Below the pieces are notes generated by a model, which saw nothing but the letters and a program-made list of their open reading frames with translations, was not told where the DNA came from and did not search any database. A stretch of 64,000 nucleotides of DNA from Corynebacterium appendicis CIP 107643 (lineage in GTDB: Bacteria; Actinomycetota; Actinomycetes; Mycobacteriales; Mycobacteriaceae), in the NCBI RefSeq assembly GCF_030408415.1, contig NZ_CP046976.1, positions 2,022,372-2,086,371 on the forward strand, read 5' to 3'. Positions 26,837 through 35,570 of this stretch are shown one piece after another (positions within the stretch are counted from its first letter, which is position 1; each line of letters begins with the position of its first letter). The translations under genes were made by a program, and so were the position numbers.

Positions 26837-27379
26837 AAAAACGCTCCCTAATTCGCGCTGCACGTCGCAGCTGTCGTGTGCGTGCTCATTGCGGTTTATC
26901 GCGCGCCGCTAACGACGGGCCAATCCCCGCAAAAGTCCAGCGTTATTGTAGCGCCAATGCACCTAGGACTTCGAAGTGAGCGCCGGGGACGGTGTTTTTG
27001 AAGCGCGGTTCTTCCAAGGGGAGCGAGAACACTGGGGTTGACCACAAGTTGAGGCGGGATATGCGACGCGGAACCCGCGGGGAAATATGCGAGGAGGTTT
27101 GAGGTCATCTCCGCCCGCGTTCACTGTTGGATAGGCGGCTGGCTGCAGAAACGTTGAGACGCAATGAGGACAGTGGCCGCAGCATGCGCATTAGACGAGA
27201 TGCATACAAACAGTGTCCTCAATGTAAGTCGACGTATTAGCAGTTCAACCGAGGTGAGATGGCAATCGAGGTCACTCGTATCCGCGATTCATTTCAGGGA
27301 TATATACGCGGATACCTCGCGGGGTTACTGTGAGACAGGCGTGACACCTCAGGTTTTGCGAGGCGGAAATGACGAGCCA
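26837..27379. other. Gene-poor region upstream of purA
   Basis: This 540-base gap has no intact gene. On the minus strand a short reading ending at the stop at 26943-26945 gives LPLEEPRFKNTVPGAHFEVL, which looks like the end of a decayed protein, but its upstream frame is closed and no start is convincing. GAGGACAGTG near 27165 has an imperfect inverted partner CAGTGTCCTC near 27206. A cleaner inverted repeat is listed separately. purA promoter elements should lie at the left edge but none is clear. Confidence 0.4.
27278..27315. repeat. Inverted repeat, possible operator
   Basis: GTATCCGCG at 27278-27286 is repeated as CGCGGATAC at 27307-27315, a perfect nine-base pair with a 20-base loop, in the gap between purA and the second Nudix gene. 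Confidence 0.4.
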
Positions 27380-27787
27380 CTACCCCAACGCTGGAAAGAC
27401 CTTCGTCTCCAGCAGAGGGGCTAGGTCGACGTCGGTTTCAGCAGGATTGCGCGGATCGACCCAAGCGATCTCCTCGATTTCGGCGGCCGGCTGCGGGTTG
27501 ATTGGCTCCTCGCACGTGAAGATCGTGCCTTCCACGTCACAGCCGGCCTCGTTGGCGGCTGGGGCGAGGAAGGTGGCTAGAGGGGCGAGGGAGGATGCGT
27601 CGATAAGCGTGCCTATTTCTTCGCGCACTTCGCGCACGGCGGTTTCGGGCGGTGTCTCCCCTGGTCCCGGCTTGCCGCCTGGGAGCATGAAACGGCTGGT
27701 GCCTCGTTTGCGGACGGACAGGACGCGGCCGCGCGTGTCGCGGAAGACGACGGCGCAGACGCGGATCGGTTCAGTTTCTGCGGACAT
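27380..27787 (-). CDS. Nudix hydrolase
   Basis: The protein has 135 residues from the ATG at 27787. The Nudix box is GGKPGPGETPPETAVREV continuing to REEIGT. The short length and the CAVVFRDTRGRVLSVRKRG opening resemble MutT-like or ADP-ribose-type hydrolases; the substrate is not known. The start is chosen because TATATT lies seven bases before it (leaderless pattern). One copy of the 11-base word encodes LID within TLIDAS. It diverges from the next gene with only 47 bases between start codons. Confidence 0.85.
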   Translation of the reverse strand: MSAETEPIRVCAVVFRDTRGRVLSVRKRGTSRFMLPGGKPGPGETPPETAVREVREEIGTLIDASSLAPLATFLAPAANEAGCDVEGTIFTCEEPINPQPAAEIEEIAWVDPRNPAETDVDLAPLLETKVFPALG

Positions 27788-27794
27788 GGGCCTC

Positions 27795-27800
27795 AATATA
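27795..27800 (-). promoter_or_regulatory. Putative -10 box, leaderless Nudix gene
   Basis: TATATT on the minus strand is separated by seven bases from the ATG at 27787. Confidence 0.4.
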
Positions 27801-27821
27801 CAAAGCGCGGCGCACGGCTTG

Positions 27822-27827
27822 TAGCGT
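27822..27827 (+). promoter_or_regulatory. Putative -10 box, leaderless transcript of the 27835 gene
   Basis: TAGCGT is followed after seven bases by the ATG at 27835, with no ribosome site. This favours the ATG over the GTG at 27826, which overlaps the box. Confidence 0.35.
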
Positions 27828-27834
27828 GAGCGGC

Positions 27835-28620
27835 ATGCGGCTTATTCACTGCGCGTGCGGCGCGGGCACGCTTATCAACGGCGCCGAGCACCACCGTCTC
27901 CCGCCCATTCCCTCGCGCCGCGACCTGAAGTTTCTCGACGAGATCGCGCGCGAAGTGCTCCCCGTCGACCCGACGCCGTCGCTGCAGGAGATCGCGGCTT
28001 CGTCGAATGTGTCGCACCTCGGTGAACCTGCGCGCGCGCCGCAACAACCCGACGAGCGGCTCCGCATCATCGTCTCCGGCTCCGACGCCGCGCTGTCCGC
28101 CGTGCTCACGCGCATGATGCGGGGGGACTACCTATGGGCCGAGGTCGCGTACGTTCCTGAGGACCCCTCCTCTCCCGCTGCTGTGCTGTGGGGCGTGACT
28201 GAGCACGCACGCGAGCTTGCCGTCCACGGGCCTGTGCACCCGATTCCGTGTATCCGCAACGACGCTGGGCTCGTCGTTGCCGGGTCCGCAACCGTGACGC
28301 ACGCGGAGGGCGCGCCTTATATCGGGGAGATCGTGGTCGACAACGAGGTCTTGGTCCGCAACGACGGCCGTGGCCACGCGCTCGGCGCGCGTCTCGTGCC
28401 CACCACGCATGCACCGGGGCTCGCCGCGGCGGCGATCCGTAAGAAGCGTTTCCGACCAGGCACAGTCGTCGACGGCACCTCGACCCCCTCCGGCCGTGCC
28501 CTCCAATCCGGTGGCCAATCCATCCTGGTCACCGTCGACGGGGTCCCCGCGAAGCGGCCGATCGAGCGAGTCACCTTCTACCGTCACCTGCGCGATATCC
28601 AGGCGGTGCGGGGATTGTAG
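27835..28620 (+). CDS. Conserved hypothetical protein, kinase-like C-terminal fold possible
   Basis: The protein has 261 residues. The N-terminus MRLIHCACGAGTLINGAEHH carries two cysteines two residues apart. The second half has strand-rich segments (YIGEIVVDNEVLVRNDGRGHALGARLVPTTHAPGL and later SILVTVDGVPAKRPIERVTFY) that recall the C-terminal beta domain of NAD-kinase/diacylglycerol-kinase proteins. I see no clear GGDG nucleotide motif, so this is only a resemblance. It has no signal or membrane segment. It stands alone behind its own promoter. Confidence 0.65.
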   Translation: MRLIHCACGAGTLINGAEHHRLPPIPSRRDLKFLDEIAREVLPVDPTPSLQEIAASSNVSHLGEPARAPQQPDERLRIIVSGSDAALSAVLTRMMRGDYLWAEVAYVPEDPSSPAAVLWGVTEHARELAVHGPVHPIPCIRNDAGLVVAGSATVTHAEGAPYIGEIVVDNEVLVRNDGRGHALGARLVPTTHAPGLAAAAIRKKRFRPGTVVDGTSTPSGRALQSGGQSILVTVDGVPAKRPIERVTFYRHLRDIQAVRGL

Positions 28621-28764
28621 GGCTGACTAGGGCTGGCTCTCCTTGCGTTTTGCCACGTTTGGGGGTCTCGCTGGTCCACATTGCGCGACGCCCTGGGACG
28701 TTGCTGTTGGCGCCGGGGTTTTTAAGCGACGCGAAAAAGGCGTGGGTTCCGCAAATCTTGGTTA

Positions 28765-28780
28765 AGTGATTTATCTCACA
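28765..28780. promoter_or_regulatory. Putative GlxR (cAMP receptor) binding site
   Basis: AGTGATTTATCTCACA differs from the corynebacterial GlxR consensus TGTGANNTANNTCACA at the first base only. It lies in the 427-base gap before the PRC-barrel gene, about 270 bases upstream of its start. No gene is visible in that gap (28621-29047). TTGACA at 28944-28949 and TATAAC at 28906-28911 are promoter-like but not correctly spaced with each other. Confidence 0.55.
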
Positions 28781-29047
28781 TTGGGGCTATTTGATACACG
28801 GAGTAGCGATTCCGTTACTTCGCTGAGACCCAATCCCGCCCCCTTTATCCCGTCCGCACCTTTGCGACCTCTATTTACGCAGGAAAATTCCGAGGGCCGC
28901 GACACTATAACCAAACTTGAATGACCTGCCCTCAAACTTTTGGTTGACACACCTGGTTCCGGGCCGCGCCGCTGAAACTGACTCGGCGCGTCGTTACGTT
29001 GGACTGTGTTCGATTCCGACAAAACTTACAAGGAGATTCAGAACAAA

Positions 29048-29869
29048 ATGGCTGATTTCAACCGCATCGAAGATCTTGCAAACGCAACTGCTTACGACGT
29101 GAACGGGGACAAGGTTGGCGGCGTCCAGGACGTATACGTCAACGACACCACCGGCCAGCCGGACTTCGTTTCCGTCTCCCACGGTCTGTTCGGTGGCGGC
29201 GACTCCATCGTCCCGCTGCGCGGCCACACCCTGGAGAATGGCGACCTGCACCTCGCATTCGCTAAGGACCGCATCGAGGACGCTCCGGATCTCGACGAGA
29301 GCGGCCACCTGACCAACGCCGATCAGGAGGCTTTCTACCGCCACTACGGTCTTGAGGGTGTCGAGGAGCGCACCAAGTACGAGACCGGCGCTGCTGCTGG
29401 CGCTGGCGCGGGTGCTGGCTACGCTGCTGGCGAGCGCACCGACGTTGCCGACCGCGACCGCGCAGCTGCTACCGAGCAGCGCGACGCTAACGGCGAGATC
29501 ATCCGCTCCGAGGAGCAGCTGGACGTCGACAAGCAGCGCGTCGAGTCCGGCGAGGTCCGTCTGCGCAAGTACGTCGTCCACGAGACCGAGACCGTCGAGG
29601 TCCCGGTTGAGCGCGAAGAGGTCCGCGTCACCCGCGAGCCGATCTCCGAGGCTGACCGTGCTAACTTCGACGGCAACCTTGGCGAACAGGAAGCATCCGT
29701 CACCCTGCACGAGGACCGCGTCGACGTCTCCAAGGAGTCCGTCCCAGTCGAGAAGGTCTCCCTGGACAAGGACACCGTCCGCGAGACCGAGCAGGTCACC
29801 GAGGATGTCGCCAAGGAGCGCATCGAGACCGACGGCAACGTTGTCGACGAGACCCGTCGCAACAAGTAG
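29048..29869 (+). CDS. PRC-barrel plus DUF2382 stress-type protein
   Basis: The protein has 273 residues. The first 95 form a PRC barrel (NATAYDVNGDKVGGVQDVYV, LPLR-like IVPLRGH). A Gly/Ala linker (AAAGAGAGAGYAAGE) leads to a C-terminal DUF2382 domain with its hallmark LRKYVVHETETVEVPVEREEV and a second weaker repeat of that unit. Such proteins are abundant in stressed actinobacteria; the molecular function is unknown. The ATG has AGGAG 12 bases upstream. Codon choice is strongly biased (GAG, AAG, GTC), which suggests high expression. A strong terminator follows. Confidence 0.88.
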   Translation: MADFNRIEDLANATAYDVNGDKVGGVQDVYVNDTTGQPDFVSVSHGLFGGGDSIVPLRGHTLENGDLHLAFAKDRIEDAPDLDESGHLTNADQEAFYRHYGLEGVEERTKYETGAAAGAGAGAGYAAGERTDVADRDRAAATEQRDANGEIIRSEEQLDVDKQRVESGEVRLRKYVVHETETVEVPVEREEVRVTREPISEADRANFDGNLGEQEASVTLHEDRVDVSKESVPVEKVSLDKDTVRETEQVTEDVAKERIETDGNVVDETRRNK

Positions 29870-29979
29870 TCGCCGTTGGTCGCGCTGATTGACCCCGGCA
29901 CCTCCTCTACGCCCCCTTCGTCAGTCAGTCCGGCCACACAGGCTGCCGCTGCGCCTTTAGCGGAGCGCGCTAGCTTACC

Positions 29980-30028
29980 AAGAGCCCCGGCGCTTGATTC
30001 ACTTTAGGGATCGGGTACCGGGGCTCTT
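29980..30028 (+). terminator. Terminator of the PRC-barrel gene
   Basis: AAGAGCCCCGG at 29980-29990 pairs perfectly over 11 bases with CCGGGGCTCTT at 30018-30028, followed by TTCG. The loop is long (27 bases). Confidence 0.7.
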
Positions 30029-30452
30029 TCGTACTCTCTTCCGATACGACCTTTGCGAGTAGACCGCGCTGTTCGACTTTCAGTGCCGTACCCTTGCGCA
30101 GCTGACAGTCATGGTGAACCCTTTTAGGCAGACGACGTGGCTTGATTGATCTTACCGGGATTCTTCCATCCTGGACCCCCTCCACCTTTTAACGAGGTCT
30201 TTAGCGATCGGGGATCTCCCGGCCATAGATCTTCCAATAGGGCCGCCGCTGGTCAGACATCTATTGGCGGAGCATCAACAATGGGTAAGCCCCCCGGTGA
30301 ACGATTTGCACTTGAATCCCCAAATAGTTTGGCTCTGCCAAGTTTTGACCTGGGACCCCGTTAGGTGCTCGGAATTCAGCGTTCAAAACGTTCACTGACA
30401 CGGCAGCGAGAGCGCCGTCGAGCCGCAGAACTAGCGCCGGCCCCCCCGGCGG
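30029..30452. other. Gene-free region with a direct repeat, possible element relic
   Basis: No open frame is convincing. CCTGGACCCC near 30170 and CCTGGGACCCC near 30350 are near-identical direct repeats about 180 bases apart, each next to short T/A-rich sequence. The GC content is lower than in the neighbouring genes. It may be the relic of an insertion sequence end, but no transposase reading is left. Confidence 0.35.
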
Positions 30453-31886
30453 CTACTCGCTTGCACCTGCCTCGTCGTCGGTGAAGAAACTCTTCCGCAC
30501 CTCGGGCGGATAGGCCGGCGTGGTCGAGGTGGGCTTGAGCACGGCGACGGCGGACTCGCGGGACCAGCCGCAGATCTGCAGCATGTCCACGATCAACGAG
30601 CGTGACTGGGCGAGGATCGCGGAAGCGGACAGCGCGGGCTGGGCCGGTTGGGTCTCCTCGCCGCCCTCGCCGCCCTTGCCGTCCATGGCGTCGGACGAAG
30701 CGGCCTGAGGGGTCGTGAAAGCCGACTCGGCACCGGAGCAGCCGGAACCAGAGGACGCCTTGTCGGCGTGCATGGCCTCCGCGGCGGCGGCGTTATTGGC
30801 GTCCTTGGCGGGGCCCTCAAAGGGCGAATAGGGGCCGCGCGGGGGTTGGGCACCTAAGTCGAGGACGTCGAGGCCCGTCTCGGCGGCGACGGCGCGCAGT
30901 CGATTGGTCAAAGCGGGCATGCCCTGGGCCTGGCTGACCTTCGCGTTGACTTCGAAGATGGCGGACATGTCCAGGGCGATAGACGACAGCTGGTCGAGGA
31001 TCCAGAGCTGCTTCTGAGAGACGGTGTCCTGATCTTCGACGAGAACGAGGGCGCGGCGGGCCAGGACGCGGCTCGAGCGGATGGCGTTGTCGGTTGGCGG
31101 GACCATCCGGGACAGGGAAGTGACATAGCGGCGGGAGCCCCACAGAAACGGCGAGAGCTGGGTGGATTCGCGGCCGGACTTGGTGGCGGAGCGGATCGCG
31201 TCGATATCTGACTGGGTTCCGCGGATCGCTTCCAGTGCGAGGGTCATCTCGGAGAGATCGTGGTTGGAGATGCCGGTGGAGACGTCGTCAAGCACCGAGC
31301 TTAGAATCTTGAGTACCTTGGCGATCTCTTGCCGCGCTGTGGAAAGCGGCGCTGACGGCACGAGCGCGACGACGGCGAGGCCGACCGCGGAACCGATGAA
31401 TGCGTCGATGGTGCGGTCGATGCCTGTGACTTCGGCGCCCGGCGGCATGATTGTCGCGATGAGGATCGAACCGATCGCGACCTGGTTCGCCACCAGGGGT
31501 GATTTGGAGAAGAACGACGCGAACAGGAGCGACCCGCCCACGGCGAGCGCGATCTGCCACCCGCCGGCGCCGAGTGGCGCGAAGAGGAGATCGCCTACGA
31601 GGACGCCGAGGACGCAGCCGAGCGACATGTCGAGCGCGCGCCTGATGCGCTCGCCGCCGGAGAGCCCGACAATGATGATCACGCTAATGGGAGCGAAGAA
31701 TGGCAGCGGGTGGCCGACCCACTCGTGCGCGATGAAATACGCGAGGCCCGCCGCAACCCCAACTTGGATCGCGGGGAGGAGGCGTTGACGGACGCGACGC
31801 AGGCGCGCCTCGACCGAATCCTCGACCGCGGCCATGCGTTCCCGCGTGGTCATGCGCTCGCGCGCGGTGTCTTTCTCCATGGGCAT
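30453..31886 (-). CDS. FUSC-family (aromatic acid exporter-like) membrane protein
   Basis: The protein has 477 residues from the ATG at 31886. The N-terminal half has about six hydrophobic segments in the FUSC pattern, starting at residue 30 (LLPAIQVGVAAGLAYFIAHEW) and including PISVIIIVGLSGGERIRRALD, GCVLGVLVGDL and VNQVAIGSILIA-like VANQVAIGSILIATIMPPG. The C-terminal half is cytoplasmic and helical, with a disordered Ser/Ala/Glu segment near 360-410. Related proteins export aromatic carboxylates or are DUF939-type; the substrate is unknown. The fda terminator separates it from fda. Confidence 0.82.
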   Translation of the reverse strand: MPMEKDTARERMTTRERMAAVEDSVEARLRRVRQRLLPAIQVGVAAGLAYFIAHEWVGHPLPFFAPISVIIIVGLSGGERIRRALDMSLGCVLGVLVGDLLFAPLGAGGWQIALAVGGSLLFASFFSKSPLVANQVAIGSILIATIMPPGAEVTGIDRTIDAFIGSAVGLAVVALVPSAPLSTARQEIAKVLKILSSVLDDVSTGISNHDLSEMTLALEAIRGTQSDIDAIRSATKSGRESTQLSPFLWGSRRYVTSLSRMVPPTDNAIRSSRVLARRALVLVEDQDTVSQKQLWILDQLSSIALDMSAIFEVNAKVSQAQGMPALTNRLRAVAAETGLDVLDLGAQPPRGPYSPFEGPAKDANNAAAAEAMHADKASSGSGCSGAESAFTTPQAASSDAMDGKGGEGGEETQPAQPALSASAILAQSRSLIVDMLQICGWSRESAVAVLKPTSTTPAYPPEVRKSFFTDDEAGASE

Positions 31887-31906
31887 CTCAATCAAAATAG
31901 AACAAA

Positions 31907-31936
31907 AAGGCCAGGCCCCGAAAGGGACCTGACCTT
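31907..31936 (-). terminator. Terminator of fda
   Basis: On the minus strand AAGGTCAGGTCCC pairs with GGGGCCTGGCCTT around TTTC, directly followed by TTTTTG. It lies 15 bases behind the fda stop and before the FUSC start. Confidence 0.88.
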
Positions 31937-31950
31937 CACTGTAGACGCGT

Positions 31951-32985
31951 CTACTTGGACAGGGACGTACCCACAGACTTGAGGTTCTCGCACGCGGTGA
32001 CAACGCGGTCAGCCATGGCCTGCTCCGCCTTCTTCATGTAGGAGCGCGGATCGTAGGCCTTCTTGTTGCCCACCTCACCGTCGACCTTGAGCACGCCGTC
32101 GTAGTTCTGGAACATGTGCTCGGCGACCGGGCGGGTGAACGCGTACTGGGTGTCGGTGTCGACGTTCATCTTCACCACACCGTAGGACAGCGCCTCAGCG
32201 ATCTTCTCCGGCTCGGAGCCGGAGCCGCCGTGGAACACGAAGTCGAACGGCTTGTCGCCGGCATTGAGGCCGAGCTTCTCGACGGCCGTCTTCTGCCCCA
32301 TATCCAGCACCTCCGGCTTCAGCTTCACGTTGCCGGGCTTGTACACGCCGTGGACGTTGCCGAAGGTGGCTGCCAGCAGGTAGCGGCCCTTCTCGCCGGT
32401 GCCGATGGCGTCGATGGTCTTCTCGAAGTCCTCGCGCGTGGTGTAGAGGTTCGCGCCAGCCTTGGCCTGCACGCCGTCCTCTTCACCGCCGACAACACCG
32501 ATCTCGACCTCGAGGATGATGTTGGCGCTGTGCGCCTTCTCCAGCAGCTCCTGGGCGATCTCGAGGTTCTCGTCGATCGGGATGGCGGAGCCGTCCCACA
32601 TGTGGGACTGGAACAGCGGTAGCTCGCCGCGGTCGACACGCTCCTGGGAGATGGCGATCAGCGGACGGACGTAGTCGTCCAGGACTTCCTTCTGGCAGTG
32701 GTCGGTGTGGAGAGCGACGTTGATGTCGTACTTCTCGGCGACCTTGTGAGCGAATGCCGCGAGAGCCTCCGCACCGGCGACCTTGTTCTTCACCGACAGT
32801 CCCGAGCCGAACTCGGCACCGCCGGTGGAGAACTGGATGATGCCGTCGGACTCAGCCTCGGCGAAGCCGCGCAGAGCCGCGTTGATCGTCTCGGACGAGG
32901 TGCAGTTGATGGCCGGGAACGCGAAGCCACCCTGCTTCGCGCGGTCGAGCATTTCGTTGTAAACCTCAGGGGTTGCAATAGGCAT
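31951..32985 (-). CDS. fda: Class II fructose-bisphosphate aldolase
   Basis: This 344-residue zinc enzyme splits fructose 1,6-bisphosphate in glycolysis and makes it in gluconeogenesis. The zinc ligands sit in VALHTDHC and in FVFHGGSGS, with TFGNVHGVY giving the third histidine. GVVKMNVDTDTQYAF is the phosphate-binding region. Length is normal for the long (FbaA type) class II enzymes. It is monocistronic with its own terminator, as expected for the sole aldolase of a corynebacterium. Confidence 0.97.
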   Translation of the reverse strand: MPIATPEVYNEMLDRAKQGGFAFPAINCTSSETINAALRGFAEAESDGIIQFSTGGAEFGSGLSVKNKVAGAEALAAFAHKVAEKYDINVALHTDHCQKEVLDDYVRPLIAISQERVDRGELPLFQSHMWDGSAIPIDENLEIAQELLEKAHSANIILEVEIGVVGGEEDGVQAKAGANLYTTREDFEKTIDAIGTGEKGRYLLAATFGNVHGVYKPGNVKLKPEVLDMGQKTAVEKLGLNAGDKPFDFVFHGGSGSEPEKIAEALSYGVVKMNVDTDTQYAFTRPVAEHMFQNYDGVLKVDGEVGNKKAYDPRSYMKKAEQAMADRVVTACENLKSVGTSLSK

Positions 32986-33097
32986 GGGGTGTGGTTCCCT
33001 TTCACTCGGTAGTCACTCGTGCGCCCACGTGTCTGTGAAAGCCGCGCGGACTCTACGCCTTCCAGTATGCCCCCGCGTGGGTTTTCCCGCATGAACT

Positions 33098-34261
33098 TTA
33101 TGCGCGCTGCTCCCCTTCGCGCTCCTTGCGAGCCTTGGCCACCCGCGCGGCGGCCTCGAGCAGCATCCACCCGGAGAGCTGGACGGACAGGTCGCGCTCG
33201 GAGATGCGGGAGGTGCCCAGCGCATCGCTGATCGAGCTCGGCCCCAGCGAGTAGTTGTGCGGCAGCTTCGCGTCGCGGGCCCAGCGCGCGGGGAAGATGG
33301 GCAGGCCGTCGACTTCGAGGCGGTGGTTCCACATCGCCTCCGCACTCGCCATGACCAGCCGCTCGGCTGCGCGCTTGGCGCTCACGCTGGCGGGGCTGTC
33401 CTCCGGCATACGCACCGCCACCTCGGCGAGGTAGCGCACGAGGATGCCCTTGAACAAGCCGCCGTCGCCGTCGCCGTCCACGGGGTTATCGATCACGCCG
33501 CCCGGCGTGGCCACATGCATCGAGATCGCCTGCACCAGTGAACGGATATGGGTGATGTAGAAGACCTGCTCCTCCGGCTTGTCGTCGAGGGAGAGCGCGA
33601 TTTCCAGGGCCGCGCCGAGGACAGTCCCCTGGTTGTAGGTGTAGATGGTGGGGGTGATGCGGGGGCCGTCGGCAAGCAAGCGGACGCCGTCTTCGACGAG
33701 GCCGTCATCGTCCATGAGGTTGTCGAAGATCCAGTCCACGAGCTCCCGCGCCTTGTCCATGCGGCCCGTGCGCGCGAGCATGATCGCCGCCGGGCCGTTG
33801 GCGGGCACGTTGAAGAAATTCTCGTCCGTGCGCCACGGCAGCACGCCCATCACGGAATCCAGGCCGGCGAGGATGTTGAACTCGAGGTCGTCGAGCTGTT
33901 TCGGCCGCGCCACCTTGTCCGACTCCGTCACGCGGTTGAGCGCCAGTGCGAGCCACGCTTTGTCGTCGTAGTAGCGGTTCTTGATCAGCTTGCCCAGATT
34001 GCGCAGACGGATTCCGCGGATGGTGCGCACGATCGCTGCGCGGCGCGCCTTCGTCGACCGCCGCGCTTCCGCGTCCACCAGGCAATCGAGGTAGTGCGCC
34101 TGCCACCAGTAATGCCAGTGGAAGAACACCTTCTCTTTCGCCGTCGGCGGCCAGCTCACCACCGCGAGGTTTGTGCGGGGCAGGCCCCACAGCTTCGTCG
34201 CATGCCGCTCAGCAATCGCCATTTCAGCGAGATCCGCGCGATGCGCCCACGTTTCCGACAC
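33098..34261 (-). CDS. Glycoside hydrolase family 76 protein
   Basis: The protein has 387 residues and starts at GTG 34261 with AAGGAGGG just upstream. GH76 enzymes are alpha-1,6-mannanases. The family hallmarks are present: the catalytic Asp pair in NRYYDDKAWLALAL, the NGPAAIMLAR stretch, and YTYNQGTVLGAALE. No signal peptide is visible, so it would act in the cytoplasm. Mannan-containing lipoglycans are common in this group, so a role in their turnover or in glycan recycling is plausible but not shown. It lies upstream of fda on the same strand and downstream of the SpoU gene. Confidence 0.85.
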   Translation of the reverse strand: MSETWAHRADLAEMAIAERHATKLWGLPRTNLAVVSWPPTAKEKVFFHWHYWWQAHYLDCLVDAEARRSTKARRAAIVRTIRGIRLRNLGKLIKNRYYDDKAWLALALNRVTESDKVARPKQLDDLEFNILAGLDSVMGVLPWRTDENFFNVPANGPAAIMLARTGRMDKARELVDWIFDNLMDDDGLVEDGVRLLADGPRITPTIYTYNQGTVLGAALEIALSLDDKPEEQVFYITHIRSLVQAISMHVATPGGVIDNPVDGDGDGGLFKGILVRYLAEVAVRMPEDSPASVSAKRAAERLVMASAEAMWNHRLEVDGLPIFPARWARDAKLPHNYSLGPSSISDALGTSRISERDLSVQLSGWMLLEAAARVAKARKEREGEQRA

Positions 34262-34310
34262 AAGCCCTCCTTTACATCGCTTCTAGCTTATCGACGATCC
34301 CCTCTTCCCG

Positions 34311-35000
34311 TTAGCTCTTCCATGCCCCACCCAGATCCGCGTGCTGGCGGATCCACGCATGCATGGCAATGCCGGCGGCGACACCAGCGTTGATGGAGCG
34401 CGTCGACCCGAACTGCGCGATCGAGCACGTCATCACCGCCGCGTCCTGCGCCTGCTCCGTCACGCCCGGCCCTTCCTGGCCGAACAGGAGCAGGCAGCGC
34501 TCGGGCAGCTCCGCCGTCTCCAGCGGCACCGACCCGGGCGTGTTGTCGACCGCGACGATGGCCAGGTCGTTCTCCTTCGCGTACTCCGCCAGGTCAGCCA
34601 CCGATTCGTGGTGCACGATGTGCTGGTAGCGGTCCGTCACCATCGCCCCGCGGCGGTTCCACCGCCTCCGGCCCACGATGTGCACCGCCTGAGCCACAAA
34701 CGCATTCGCCGTGCGGACGACGGTGCCGATATTCATGTCGTTCTCGAAATTCTCGATCGCCACATGAAACGGATGCCGCCTCGTGTCCAAGTCCGCCTTG
34801 ATGGCCTCCAGCGACCAGTAGCGGTACTCGTCGACGACATTGCGGCGGTCGCCGTTGCGCAGCAGCTCTTCGTCGTAGCGCGCATCTGCCGGCCACTCCC
34901 CCTCCCACGGGCCGACACCGTGGCGGCCTTCCTGCCACTCGGTGGGGCCTTTCTCGGGGTGCTCGTGCGGCTTCGGCTCGCGCTGGCTACGCGAGTCCAA
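34311..35000 (-). CDS. SpoU/TrmH-family RNA methyltransferase
   Basis: This 229-residue SPOUT enzyme probably 2'-O-methylates tRNA or rRNA. The three knot motifs are in order: NIGTVVRTANAF, CLLLFGQEGPGV and CSIAQFGSTRSINAGVAAGIAM. About 75 N-terminal residues ahead of the knot are charged and include a WxxEW-like segment (VGPWEGEWP). The first 14 bases overlap the end of pyrE, so the two are coupled. The methylated position is not known. Confidence 0.88.
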   Translation of the reverse strand: MDSRSQREPKPHEHPEKGPTEWQEGRHGVGPWEGEWPADARYDEELLRNGDRRNVVDEYRYWSLEAIKADLDTRRHPFHVAIENFENDMNIGTVVRTANAFVAQAVHIVGRRRWNRRGAMVTDRYQHIVHHESVADLAEYAKENDLAIVAVDNTPGSVPLETAELPERCLLLFGQEGPGVTEQAQDAAVMTCSIAQFGSTRSINAGVAAGIAMHAWIRQHADLGGAWKS

Positions 35001-35559
35001 GGTCGCCCAAGCCCAGCAGGAACCGGTAGTCCAGGCCCGCGTCCTTCAGCACGTCGGCGGCGCCGGTCGCGCGATCCACGACGGTGGCCACAGCGACGAC
35101 CTCCGCACCCGCCTCCCGGCACGCCTTCACAGCGGTGAGCGGGGAGTTGCCGGTCGTGGTGGTGTCCTCGACCACGAGCACGCGCTTGCCCTCGATGTCC
35201 GGACCCTCGATGCGGCGCTGCATACCGTGCTTCTTCGCTTCCTTGCGAACCACGAACGCGTCGATCGGCCGGCCATCCGCGTGCATCACCGAAGTGGCCA
35301 CCGGGTCCGCGCCCAGGGTCAGGCCGCCGACGGCGTCGAAGTCGAGGTCGCTGGTCAGCTCGCGCAGCAGGGCGCCGATAAGGGGGCTCGCCTCGTGGTG
35401 CAGCGTCGCGCGGCGCAGGTCGACATAGTAATCAGCTTCCTTGCCCGACGACAGCGTCACCTTGCCGTGGACGACCGCCAGCTCGCGGACCAGCTGGGCG
35501 AGGCGCTCTTTCGCGCCGGTGTTTGCAGAGTTTGCAGGGTTCTCCGTGTTCTCGCTCAT
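34987..35559 (-). CDS. pyrE: Orotate phosphoribosyltransferase
   Basis: This 190-residue enzyme joins orotate and PRPP to orotidine 5'-phosphate in pyrimidine synthesis. The PRPP loop is RVLVVEDTTTTGNS at about residues 120-133, with GKEADYYVDLR near the start. It precedes and overlaps the RNA methyltransferase gene. The upstream gene (35571-36941) ends 11 bases before the pyrE start, so all three are probably one transcript. Confidence 0.95.
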   Translation of the reverse strand: MSENTENPANSANTGAKERLAQLVRELAVVHGKVTLSSGKEADYYVDLRRATLHHEASPLIGALLRELTSDLDFDAVGGLTLGADPVATSVMHADGRPIDAFVVRKEAKKHGMQRRIEGPDIEGKRVLVVEDTTTTGNSPLTAVKACREAGAEVVAVATVVDRATGAADVLKDAGLDYRFLLGLGDLGLA

Positions 35560-35570
35560 GATCCCCCAGA

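Noticed and set aside
30029..30452. Small minus-strand gene at 29970-30185
   Set aside because: It runs through the terminator of the PRC-barrel gene and its translation has no recognisable features.
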